Source of the DNA: Candidatus Poribacteria bacterium
Lineage (GTDB): Bacteria; Poribacteria; WGA-4E; WGA-3G
NCBI GenBank assembly: GCA_003635255.1
Contig: PYJC01000178.1
Coordinates: 2,194-59,340, forward strand
Length of the DNA: 57,147 nucleotides
Direction: 5' to 3'
Of this stretch, positions 1-7,145 are shown piece by piece. How positions within the stretch are numbered: position 1 is the stretch's first letter; every line of letters starts with the position of its first letter. The translations under genes were made by a program, and so were the position numbers. The notes under the pieces were generated by a model. The model did no database searches, was not told the DNA's origin, and saw only the letters and a program-made list of their open reading frames with translations.

Positions 1-460
1 GGTTCCACGTTTTTCCACCATTTTTTGTGTACAACAATCCATCCTGTCCGGCAATCCAACCGGTCTTTGAGTTGAGGAAAAAGACATCCATAAGCAGCGT
101 GTGCGCTTGATTCCTTTGCAAGGTCCAGTGTCGTCCACCGTCATCAGTAATAGCAATTAACCCTTTGTCGCCAACTGCCCAACCGTTACGAAGGTTTGTG
201 AAATAAACGGCTTTGAAATCCTCATTGGTATTCACCGTCTGTTTTTCCCAACTCACGCCACCGTCAGCCGTATGGAGAATCCACCCGTGATGCCCGACAA
301 TCCATCCGTGTTTGGCATCCGCAAAGTGGATGTCTGTGAAATGGGTTTGCCAGTCCGCTATGCGCGTAATCTCCTTTTCTACACAACCGGTGAACAGGAG
401 AAAAATTCCAAAAAGCGTTCCTATCGAAAAATAAGTGATATGTTGAAAAATCTTTTTCAT
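1..460 (-). CDS. Ycf48/BNR-type propeller lipoprotein, partial
   Basis: Partial gene running off the left edge of the window; about 153 residues of the N-terminus are visible. It starts with an ATG preceded by AAGGAGA. The first 25 residues form a lipoprotein-like signal peptide ending in LLFTGC, so the Cys is probably lipidated and the protein anchored in the envelope. The rest repeats units such as HGWIVGHHGWILHTADGGVSW and NGWAVGDKGLIAITDDGG, typical of Ycf48/BNR sialidase-like beta-propeller blades. No catalytic function can be deduced; such propellers usually serve as assembly or binding scaffolds. It lies 64 bp downstream of another propeller gene on the same strand, so the two may be co-transcribed. 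The C-terminus is not visible. Confidence 0.75.
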   Translation of the reverse strand, partial: MKKIFQHITYFSIGTLFGIFLLFTGCVEKEITRIADWQTHFTDIHFADAKHGWIVGHHGWILHTADGGVSWEKQTVNTNEDFKAVYFTNLRNGWAVGDKGLIAITDDGGRHWTLQRNQAHTLLMDVFFLNSKTGWIAGQDGLLYTKNGGKTWN

Positions 461-524
461 CTGTTTTGTCTCCTTCATTGATGCTGCTGGATTAGGAAAT
501 GCTGAAAGGCTTTTGTCGTGTTGC

Positions 525-1766
525 TTAATCGTTTGAGTTTTGGGAGGATAGATAAACCCCGACTGCGACACCAGCATCCGTAGCGAACCAGAGGTTGCCG
601 CTACTGTCCTCAAATACTGACCAGACCCGGTTACTCGGTAGGCCGTTGTCGATATTAAAGTTTTGGAACGTCTCACCGTTATAGACGCTGACACCAGTAT
701 TGACGACATTGTAAACCATGCTGACACTTTCCTCGGTTTCATTTAACGTCGGCGGCAGATTCTTAACACCGGTAAACCAGAGGTTGCCGCTGCTATCTTT
801 CATAATGTTGTCAACGCTATTCATCGGGAGTGCTTCACTTTGTGGAAAGATTGTCAGTTTTTTACCATTGTATCGACGAATACCGCTGTCTTCCTCGTCC
901 ATACCATCTCGGCTCATCCAGAGGTTTTCTTTTGAATCGAATTGTAGGTCTGTTATGTTTGCGGTTCCGGTCTTCCCCATCTCTTGGAAGGGACCGAAAT
1001 CCGAATCAACAGCAAAATAACGGAAATGGGACTTTTGAACATTGTAGTAGGTAATGCCGGCTGTGCTGCCGAACCAAAAATTTCCTACTGTATCTTGGGC
1101 AATTGCTGTGATTTGATTCCACCAATCGGGTAGGACATTCATCCCTATAGGTCCGTTCACGGTGATAGTGTTGAACTTTTCACCGTCGTATTGACTCACA
1201 CCTGACGATGTCGCGAACCAAAGCGTCCCCGCTTCGTCTTCAAAGATATCCTTAACAGTATCACGGGCGAGACCGTCGGCGGTCGTGAAAATTTTGAACG
1301 CTTGTCCATCATAGCGACTTACACCTTTTAGGGGAACAACTCTCCTTGTTTCTTCAGTTGTCTGGTGATACGGCTGAATATCGAGATCGAGTTCGCTCAA
1401 TGGCGTTTCCATCCAAGACATATCCATAGGCTTCCCTCTTTCCAGGAAACTTGAAAGCACACCGTCAGCGAACCAGAGCATCCCTCGACGGTCTTCAAAG
1501 ATAAGTCCTATCGTATTTCGTGCGAGTCCATCTTCTGTTGTGAAGGTTTGGAAATTTTTTCCATCATAACGGGTAAGTCCATCGGTCGTTCCGAACCACA
1601 TCGTGCCGTGGCTGTCCTCGAAAACGGTGAGCACCGTATTTGATGCTAAACCGTCTGCTTCGGTTAGGGTTCCTTCGATTTTGAGTTCTGCTGTGTAAGC
1701 AATGGATATGCTCCAGTTTGACAACAGAGATACAATGAGTATTACAGTATGCAATCGTATTTTCAT
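525..1766 (-). CDS. Two-component regulator propeller (Reg_prop) protein, secreted
   Basis: Secreted 413-residue protein built of Reg_prop repeats, the blades found in the sensor part of hybrid two-component regulators. Repeats of the type GLA.NTV..IFED..G.LWF.T..G...YDG..F occur from about residue 30 to the end. No histidine kinase or transmembrane segment follows, so it is a stand-alone propeller, perhaps binding a ligand or polymer outside the cell. The frame stays open 49 codons further upstream to 1913, but I start at the ATG at 1766: it follows AAAGGAGT with correct spacing and begins a clean signal peptide (MKIRLHTVILIVSLLSNWSI). The upstream residues look like translated leader. Confidence 0.8.
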   Translation of the reverse strand: MKIRLHTVILIVSLLSNWSISIAYTAELKIEGTLTEADGLASNTVLTVFEDSHGTMWFGTTDGLTRYDGKNFQTFTTEDGLARNTIGLIFEDRRGMLWFADGVLSSFLERGKPMDMSWMETPLSELDLDIQPYHQTTEETRRVVPLKGVSRYDGQAFKIFTTADGLARDTVKDIFEDEAGTLWFATSSGVSQYDGEKFNTITVNGPIGMNVLPDWWNQITAIAQDTVGNFWFGSTAGITYYNVQKSHFRYFAVDSDFGPFQEMGKTGTANITDLQFDSKENLWMSRDGMDEEDSGIRRYNGKKLTIFPQSEALPMNSVDNIMKDSSGNLWFTGVKNLPPTLNETEESVSMVYNVVNTGVSVYNGETFQNFNIDNGLPSNRVWSVFEDSSGNLWFATDAGVAVGVYLSSQNSND

Positions 1767-2137
1767 AGGAATGACTCCTTTTGTTAAAACCATCAACTCG
1801 ACGATTAGACTTACAACACGCAATTTATGTGCCAATCTGAGATAGTGTGCTAAATGTAAAATTAGGCGATCTTTAGGAGAAATACTTGAAAAACACTGCA
1901 CCAAATGGGGCAAACACTGATGACAGATGCCCGAATTTGTGAAATAATCTCGATACTGGATTCCTTTTTATGCGTTAGTATGAGATGGATCATTTTGTAA
2001 TATATAATGACGCGGGTTAAGGACGGGACGGTTGCCTAATTCTGCAAGAAATACGGAAGAATGTAATAAAGGGATATCCCCTTTGGCATGTTTTGAAAGG
2101 AAAGTATAGGAAGGTGTATCCTTGTAGAACTAATTAA
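1767..2137. other. Intergenic stretch, no gene seen
   Basis: About 370 bases between the Reg_prop gene and the hairpin element. It must hold the promoter of the leftward Reg_prop/Ycf48 pair, but I see no convincing -35/-10 pair. No RNA gene or conserved ORF is visible. Confidence 0.4.
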
Positions 2138-2291
2138 AACCCAAGTTGCCACCTTTTTATACACATAGCACTCCGCTGGAGTGCGGGAGTTTGCATAAGC
2201 GATTTTCTATAGATATATCACCCCTCTGGGGTGGGGAAAAGGCAAAAAACGTTTCCGAAGTGTGCAAAATCTGTTAGTAGCAACTTGGGTT
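2138..2291. repeat. MITE-like hairpin element with 12-bp terminal inverted repeats
   Basis: The 12-mer AACCCAAGTTGC at 2138-2149 is repeated as its exact reverse complement at 2280-2291, bounding a 154-bp segment with no coding capacity. Inside are two perfect GC-rich hairpins: GCACTCC-GCT-GGAGTGC at 2168-2184 and CACCCC-TCT-GGGGTG at 2219-2233. The right end abuts the stop codon of the SDR gene, separated by two bases. This architecture fits a miniature inverted-repeat element or a dispersed structured repeat. No target-site duplication was recognised, so mobility is inferred only. Confidence 0.55.
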
Positions 2292-2293
2292 AG

Positions 2294-3058
2294 TTAAAGC
2301 GATAGGATTCCGCCCTCGACGAGCATTGGTGCTCCGGTCATGTATCTGGATTCATCGGAGGCTAAATAGACCGCTGCCCAAGCAATATCTTCCGGTTCAC
2401 CGATGCCTAACGGATGCATCTCTTTGATTTCTCTGTTTATGGCTTCCGGGTCTGGTTGCTTCGATAGGAATTCCTGATAGAGTTCGGTGTTAATCGTGCC
2501 GGGACAGAGGCTGTTGACCCGGATATTGTCTTCGGCATATCGGACTGCCATACTCCGTGAGAGGTGTACGACGGCGGCTTTGGAGGAAGTATAGGCGGGG
2601 TGCATCGGGAACCCGACATAAGCGGATTCACTCGCCATGTTAATAATCGAACCGCCACCGGCTGCACGCATCAATGGAATGATCGCACGAGAGACGAGGT
2701 AGATGCTCTTCACATTGACAGCGTATTGCCGGTCCCAGTCTGCTTCGGAGATCTCTTCTAACTCGCCTACAACAGCAATACCGGCGTTGTTGAACAACAC
2801 ATTTGGATTGCCAAGTTCTGATGTGACGTGGGCAACAGCACTTTCAATCTGTGCTGTGTCGGTTATATCACACTCACAAAAAAGGGCAGTTCCACCGGAG
2901 GCTTGAATCTGTTGTGCGGTTTCTTCGCCGCGCTCGGTGTTGATATCCCAAATTGCGACAGCTGCACCCTCATTAGCGAAGAGTTCTGCGCTTTTCGCGC
3001 CGATACCACGTGCTGCGCCTGTTATAACGGCGATCTTATCTTTAAGTCGGTTTGCCAT
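2294..3058 (-). CDS. SDR family NAD(P)-dependent oxidoreductase
   Basis: Classical short-chain dehydrogenase/reductase of 254 residues, the usual family length. The cofactor motif TGAARGIG is at residues 13-20, NNAG at 90-93, and the catalytic Ser143, Tyr156 and Lys160 (YTSSK) are in place. Asp38 after the second strand (WDIN) suggests preference for NAD(H) over NADP(H). The substrate, an alcohol or ketone, cannot be told from sequence. The C-terminal PMLVEGGILSL is typical of cytosolic SDRs close to glucose or 3-oxoacyl dehydrogenases. It is on the same strand as the HTH gene 45 bp upstream and may share a transcript with it. Confidence 0.9.
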   Translation of the reverse strand: MANRLKDKIAVITGAARGIGAKSAELFANEGAAVAIWDINTERGEETAQQIQASGGTALFCECDITDTAQIESAVAHVTSELGNPNVLFNNAGIAVVGELEEISEADWDRQYAVNVKSIYLVSRAIIPLMRAAGGGSIINMASESAYVGFPMHPAYTSSKAAVVHLSRSMAVRYAEDNIRVNSLCPGTINTELYQEFLSKQPDPEAINREIKEMHPLGIGEPEDIAWAAVYLASDESRYMTGAPMLVEGGILSL

Positions 3059-3103
3059 GCGGTTTCTTTCTATATGGAGGTTGGTTCTATCTGCAAAGAA
3101 ATC

Positions 3104-3439
3104 TCAGAAAGACATTGAAATGCTGATCTCTGCGGCAGTGTTGTGCGCGGGTTTTCCGCTGACAACGATTTCGACCTTACAATCCAGTTTTCTGATTAGC
3201 GAAAACAGGGATTCAATAGAAAAATCATCAAGTCGCCCATTTAGCAGTGCCGTAATTTCAGATTCGCTGATGTCTAAAAGTTTGGCAGCCGCGCGCTGCC
3301 TAAGTCCACTTTCGGTTATAATCTTATTGATGATTAGGGCAAGGCGAGCTTTCGTGCGATATTCTTCTGGATTAGGAAATCCTAAGTCCTGGAATACATT
3401 GCCGCTACCTTTTTCAACTTCAATTTTTACTTCAGTCAT
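3104..3439 (-). CDS. HigA/HTH_37-like antitoxin-type transcriptional regulator
   Basis: A 111-residue protein with a Cro/C1-type helix-turn-helix at about residues 45-75 (LRQRAAAKLLDISESEITALLNG), preceded by the FPNPEEYRTKARLALIINKII segment characteristic of the HigA-like HTH_37 family. These usually act as antitoxins and autorepressors paired with a RelE/HigB toxin of about 100 residues. No toxin gene flanks it: the neighbours are a dienelactone hydrolase 36 bp upstream and an SDR downstream. It may be an orphan antitoxin or a recruited regulator. GGAGAG precedes the ATG. Confidence 0.75.
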   Translation of the reverse strand: MTEVKIEVEKGSGNVFQDLGFPNPEEYRTKARLALIINKIITESGLRQRAAAKLLDISESEITALLNGRLDDFSIESLFSLIRKLDCKVEIVVSGKPAHNTAAEISISMSF

Positions 3440-3475
3440 TTTCTCTCCATAAACAAACTCGGGCAGGGGCTACGT

Positions 3476-4285
3476 TTAGAGTTCTTGTAGAAGAGACACC
3501 CACCGTTCCCATGCGGCTTTAGTCGCAGCTTTCTGCGCGTTGTTAGCGTCCTCCCCCATACCACGTCTTAAGAAAGCGTGACCGACACCTTTGTAGATGA
3601 CGGGTTCATACGTAACGTTTGCGGTATCGGCTGCAGCTTTAGTCGCATCAATTGTCGCATTGATGCGGTTGTCGCTTTCGCCGTAAAAGCCATACACTGG
3701 GGCTGATATCTTGGGGACGTCTTCTGTAGATACCGCACGACCATAAAACACAAAGCCAGCGGCGATTGTATCGGAATGGACGGCGTAACTGAACGTTTGT
3801 CCGCCGCCCCAACAGAATCCTGAAACGCCTACTTTTTCGTTGGTTGAGGGTAGCTCTCGGACGTATTTCTGGATAGCATCCAAATCTGACATGACTTGCG
3901 CAGCAGGGAGTTCTCGGATCGCGCGTCGGACATCGTCACCGGAGTCGAAACTCTCAGTGCCACCGCCGTCGGGCCCCATGCCAGAAAGTAGGTCTGGGCA
4001 GATTGCGACAAACCCATCAGCGGCGAGTCTATCTGCTACAAGGCGAATCCAATCGGTGAGTCCGAAGATTTCATGGATGACGATGATAGATGTTGCGGGT
4101 TCTTTTACCTCTGGATACACAACAAAGGCATTGATAACACGCCCGTTAGCGGCCGTGACTTTCACCCATTCGCCATGGCGCGGCGATTTTTCGAGTTCAG
4201 CCTTTTCGTTATCGGCACTTGCATGACCAACGAGCAGCGCCCCTGTAACAATAATGCCCAATATAGAGGCATAAAGTATCTGCAT
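3476..4285 (-). CDS. Dienelactone hydrolase family protein, secreted
   Basis: Alpha/beta hydrolase of 269 residues with a signal peptide at residues 1-24 (cleavage near GHASA). The nucleophile elbow GFCWGG places the catalytic Cys at 158; Asp205 (YGESDNR) and His236 (GVGHAF) complete the triad, and the conserved Glu of HEIFGL is at 72. All residues needed for dienelactone hydrolase chemistry are present. Family members cleave lactone or ester bonds, and the export signal points to an extracytoplasmic substrate. The gene sits 9 bp downstream of the RseB-like gene, so it may be the last part of the sigma-factor transcript. GGAG lies 7 bases before the ATG. Confidence 0.88.
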   Translation of the reverse strand: MQILYASILGIIVTGALLVGHASADNEKAELEKSPRHGEWVKVTAANGRVINAFVVYPEVKEPATSIIVIHEIFGLTDWIRLVADRLAADGFVAICPDLLSGMGPDGGGTESFDSGDDVRRAIRELPAAQVMSDLDAIQKYVRELPSTNEKVGVSGFCWGGGQTFSYAVHSDTIAAGFVFYGRAVSTEDVPKISAPVYGFYGESDNRINATIDATKAAADTANVTYEPVIYKGVGHAFLRRGMGEDANNAQKAATKAAWERWVSLLQEL

Positions 4286-4294
4286 ATTTTCTCC

Positions 4295-5398
4295 TTACTT
4301 CTCTTTTGCTTTATGAATAATAGATTCCACTGTCTTCTGCATTTCGGTAGCAGGCACCTCACCGACTAAGAAAAAGTGAATTTTTTCGCCAGACCATCTG
4401 AAGGCATTTGTCGATTCAACCTGGTATTTATACACGGTTGTCCCTCCGAGTTCAATCTCACTGTGTTCTCGGCGTTGCCAATTGCCGAGACGCGGTGGAT
4501 CGCCCGATTTTTTAAACAACGTAAAATTGACTAATCCATCCGTATATTCAAGGAAAATTGAGTCGTTCTCCTTGCTTTTTATGCGCCGAATATCCTGCAA
4601 CTGAAATCCCGGTGGTAGATGTTCAGGTTGGATAGGTTTGGTTTTAAACATTTTTTCTGCTTCAGCGAGCGAAATTGAGTGACTACGTCGGGGTCGAGGT
4701 TTAATCTCTTTTTCAAAAGTCCTCCATTTGCGTTCCACGGTCTCAGGATCAAAATTAATTCGTGTATAGACAAACATATCCCGAAGAATGCCTTCAGCAT
4801 CGAGGTCTTCTACTCGTAAGATAATTCCGTTTTTGCGGGCAAAGAATATACGTTTTGTCGGTTTTCCCTCAAACCTGGGACTAATAATTAATAGATCGGT
4901 TTCATGCCCCGCAATTTTTTCATCCGAAGGACGATGCTCAAGGTTATAGTTTTGTACAATTAACTGAATCTCTTTTTCGGAAAATAGGCTCCTAATCTGT
5001 CGCCAGTTCTCTCGTTCGCGATTCCTCCGGCGATTGTCTCTGTTATTCTCGTCTTGATCTCTGCGTCTGTTATCTCTCCGATTTTCGTCTCGGTTTTGCT
5101 GCTCACTAAGCACTTTGTGTTCACCAACGACAGATACGACTTTCCTATACGCTGCATCTTCGGGTTTATGAATAACGTATTCTTCAAAGGTTCGCACACC
5201 TCTTGACGAAGTGAATGTTTTCAAACGGACTCCGACGTAACCGACTTTATGTTCAGCTGCTATAATGCGTTGAAGTGTACTGATGTCAGCGAAAAGGGCA
5301 GACGGTACCCACAGCAAAAGAGCTAAGACTGTAGTACCGATGAGATTGCATCTGGAGCGTCCGGTTTTATGAAACGTAAAATAGGTGTGTATTCGCAT
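4295..5398 (-). CDS. MucB/RseB-like sigma-factor regulatory protein
   Basis: Exported protein of 367 residues; a hydrophobic segment at about residues 18-37 ends in ALFA. The N-terminal part (about 40-215) resembles the LolA/LppX-like fold of MucB/RseB and outer-membrane lipoprotein sorting proteins; the C-terminal part from about 240 contains LPPGFQL, typical of the MucB/RseB C-terminal domain. In gamma-proteobacteria RseB binds the periplasmic part of anti-sigma RseA and senses envelope damage. The order here, sigma, anti-sigma, then this gene, matches that arrangement. Unusual is a highly charged Arg/Asp/Asn-rich insertion at about residues 100-135 (NRDENRRDNRRRDQDENN). Assignment rests on context and motifs. 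Confidence 0.65.
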   Translation of the reverse strand: MRIHTYFTFHKTGRSRCNLIGTTVLALLLWVPSALFADISTLQRIIAAEHKVGYVGVRLKTFTSSRGVRTFEEYVIHKPEDAAYRKVVSVVGEHKVLSEQQNRDENRRDNRRRDQDENNRDNRRRNRERENWRQIRSLFSEKEIQLIVQNYNLEHRPSDEKIAGHETDLLIISPRFEGKPTKRIFFARKNGIILRVEDLDAEGILRDMFVYTRINFDPETVERKWRTFEKEIKPRPRRSHSISLAEAEKMFKTKPIQPEHLPPGFQLQDIRRIKSKENDSIFLEYTDGLVNFTLFKKSGDPPRLGNWQRREHSEIELGGTTVYKYQVESTNAFRWSGEKIHFFLVGEVPATEMQKTVESIIHKAKEK

Positions 5399-5429
5399 GG
5401 ATTCACCTGTCAGTTTACGACTGGAAGAT

Positions 5430-6194
5430 TCAATCCGCTATATTTTCAAAATAGAGGTCGAGAAACGCGTCAGCATCATCAGCGGTTTCTGTAGATGAAG
5501 GTTCCACTGTTGACGTTGTACTGACCAGTCCGACGTTTGACTTTAATGGATTGTCCACTTGTTCAGCATGCAGCTCGAAGTAGAAATCGAGTGTATCGTC
5601 GTATTGGGTGCTACTCGGATAAAAGTAGAGTGCTCCCAAAATCAGGGCAAGCGTTAGGATACCTGTCGCACCTGCTGTAACGGGACGGAAAAACCAACGT
5701 CCAAGATCGGGGAGCCAGCGTCCAAGATCCGGTAACCATCGTGTAGGCGTGGATTCCTCTACATGTACATCTGCTGTTTGTTGGCGTATTTTTGCCATCA
5801 CTGTATCATGAATAGACGCTGGTGCAGGATGCTCAAGACTTTTGACCCGCTCACGATTTTCGCGGAGTGCAGATAGCATATCGGCACATTCGCTGCACGA
5901 ATGAAGATGTGCTTCAACCCGCTGGCAGGTCGTCGGATTTAGTTCATTATCCAAGTAGGCTGATAACTCATCTTGAAACTGCGTGTGGATTTTTGCCATC
6001 ACTGCGTCTTTAAGCGTCGAGGGCACCGGATGTGCAAGGTCAGCCACCATCTGACGGTTCTGCTGGAACGCTGATAGCATATCAGAACACTCTTCGCAGG
6101 AACGAAGATGTGTTTCAATCTGTTCATGCCGACTTGGCGTTAATTCGTTATCTAAGTAAGCGGATAATTCATCTTGAATGCGTTTGTGATTCAT
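5430..6194 (-). CDS. Anti-sigma factor with two tandem zinc-binding (ZAS/zf-HC2) domains
   Basis: Membrane anti-sigma factor of 254 residues, downstream of its likely partner ECF sigma factor. Two tandem copies of the zinc anti-sigma domain are visible, each with DELSAYLDNEL followed by an H-x3-C-x2-C motif (HLRSCEEC and HLHSCSEC) and DMLSA, at about residues 6-45 and 76-115. A transmembrane helix near residues 175-192 and a short acidic extracytoplasmic tail follow. Normally one such domain is present, so this is an internal duplication. The frame opens at 6278 from a TTG, but those codons translate the end of a mobile element; the first ATG, at 6194, is chosen although no Shine-Dalgarno is obvious before it. 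Confidence 0.82.
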   Translation of the reverse strand: MNHKRIQDELSAYLDNELTPSRHEQIETHLRSCEECSDMLSAFQQNRQMVADLAHPVPSTLKDAVMAKIHTQFQDELSAYLDNELNPTTCQRVEAHLHSCSECADMLSALRENRERVKSLEHPAPASIHDTVMAKIRQQTADVHVEESTPTRWLPDLGRWLPDLGRWFFRPVTAGATGILTLALILGALYFYPSSTQYDDTLDFYFELHAEQVDNPLKSNVGLVSTTSTVEPSSTETADDADAFLDLYFENIAD

Positions 6195-6200
6195 CTTGTC

Positions 6201-6413
6201 GGCGGGCAGGAAACCCAAATATTTATGCTTGGGATGAATGCCCGCTCCTTTTAGGTTAGTGCAGGCTTTTTCTACCAACGTGCCTGCTGAACGTTGCTGT
6301 GGGTATTAATACCGTTCCACAGAAACGGCCTGTAGAAAACTGTTTAACTTGTGGGTCCCCGTGTGGCTACGGATGTTCACAGGTCTCCCAAGTCTTTAGA
6401 CTTGGGTAGTTGA
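6201..6413 (-). mobile_element. Non-autonomous IS200/IS605-like element (copy A)
   Basis: A 213-bp non-coding segment between the sigma and anti-sigma genes. Read on the minus strand it begins GTCAACTACC followed by a perfect 9-bp hairpin (CCCAAGTCT-AA-AGACTTGGG, 6387-6406). It ends in a nested hairpin: a 7-bp outer stem GCGGGCA/TGCCCGC (6202-6208 with 6239-6245) around an inner CCCAA/TTGGG stem. Paired subterminal hairpins of this form are typical of IS200/IS605-family ends. No tnpA or tnpB is present, so it would need transposase in trans. Copies B and C in this window share the design. Exact termini are approximate. Confidence 0.6.
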
Positions 6414-6445
6414 CCTTTTTAATCGAGGATAGCGGTAAGAAGCGT

Positions 6446-7066
6446 TTACCATTCAACTCGTTCCAGTTCTTTTTTCAACGCTTTTCGGGCTTCATGTAAA
6501 CGGGATTTGACCCGTCCGAGTGTACATCCTAAGATCTCTGCTATTTCTTCATAAGCCATATCGCGTAGTTCCCTCAGCACCAGAATCTCTCTATGGCTGT
6601 CTTTGAGTTTTGCGAGGGCGGCGTGGACGATTTCTTTTTCCTCAGTCCGGAGCGCTTCCTCTTCAGGTGTTACTGTGTCCAAAGGCACCCACGGTTGTGA
6701 ATCGTCGATCTCTGTAGGATCAGTTTTTCGACGTTGATATTGATCAATATGGTTAAGGCATTTATTTTTCACAATGCGGTAGAGCCATGTAGAGAATCGG
6801 GACCGGAATTGGAATTTCTCGATGTTTTCCCACGCAGAGACGAACGCATCTTGTGCTACATCTTCGGCATCTTGGTGATGACCGAGCATGCCGTAAGCGA
6901 TGTTATAGACCCAATGTTGGTATCGGATGATGAGGGTTCCCATTGCATCGGCATCGCCATTTTGACAGCGCAAAACGATTTTTCGCTCTTGGGCGAGATC
7001 CAATTCTTCGGTTTTGCCGATCTCTGAATAGGTTTCCATAGTAGCTGTAAGGGTTGCAACGGACAT
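6446..7066 (-). CDS. ECF-type sigma-70 family RNA polymerase sigma factor
   Basis: Extracytoplasmic-function sigma factor of 206 residues. Region 2 is clear (LIIRYQHWVYNIAYGM, then EDVAQDAFVSAWENI and FSTWLYRIVKNKCLNHI, which binds the -10 element). Region 4 carries the helix-turn-helix MAYEEIAEILGCTLGRVKSRL for -35 recognition. A typical ECF linker separates them. The longest frame starts at a TTG at 7078; I prefer the ATG at 7066, which follows GGAG by 7 bases. Downstream lie anti-sigma and RseB-like genes, so the protein is expected to be held inactive at the membrane until an envelope signal arrives. The 251-bp gap to the anti-sigma gene holds a mobile element. Confidence 0.92.
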   Translation of the reverse strand: MSVATLTATMETYSEIGKTEELDLAQERKIVLRCQNGDADAMGTLIIRYQHWVYNIAYGMLGHHQDAEDVAQDAFVSAWENIEKFQFRSRFSTWLYRIVKNKCLNHIDQYQRRKTDPTEIDDSQPWVPLDTVTPEEEALRTEEKEIVHAALAKLKDSHREILVLRELRDMAYEEIAEILGCTLGRVKSRLHEARKALKKELERVEW

Positions 7067-7145
7067 ATTTTTCTCCAAACTGCAAGGGTAAAGAAAGTGC
7101 TATTGTTCAATTAGACATATAATAAAACAAAAGGTTCGTTTTGTG

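Noticed and set aside
2437..3118. Several plus-strand and alternate-phase frames over the SDR gene
   Set aside because: Antisense shadows of a clearly coding SDR sequence without recognisable domains or ribosome sites.
6195..6278. 28-residue N-terminal extension of the anti-sigma factor
   Set aside because: It starts with TTG and translates the terminal hairpin of mobile element copy A; the zinc-binding domain begins right after the ATG at 6194.
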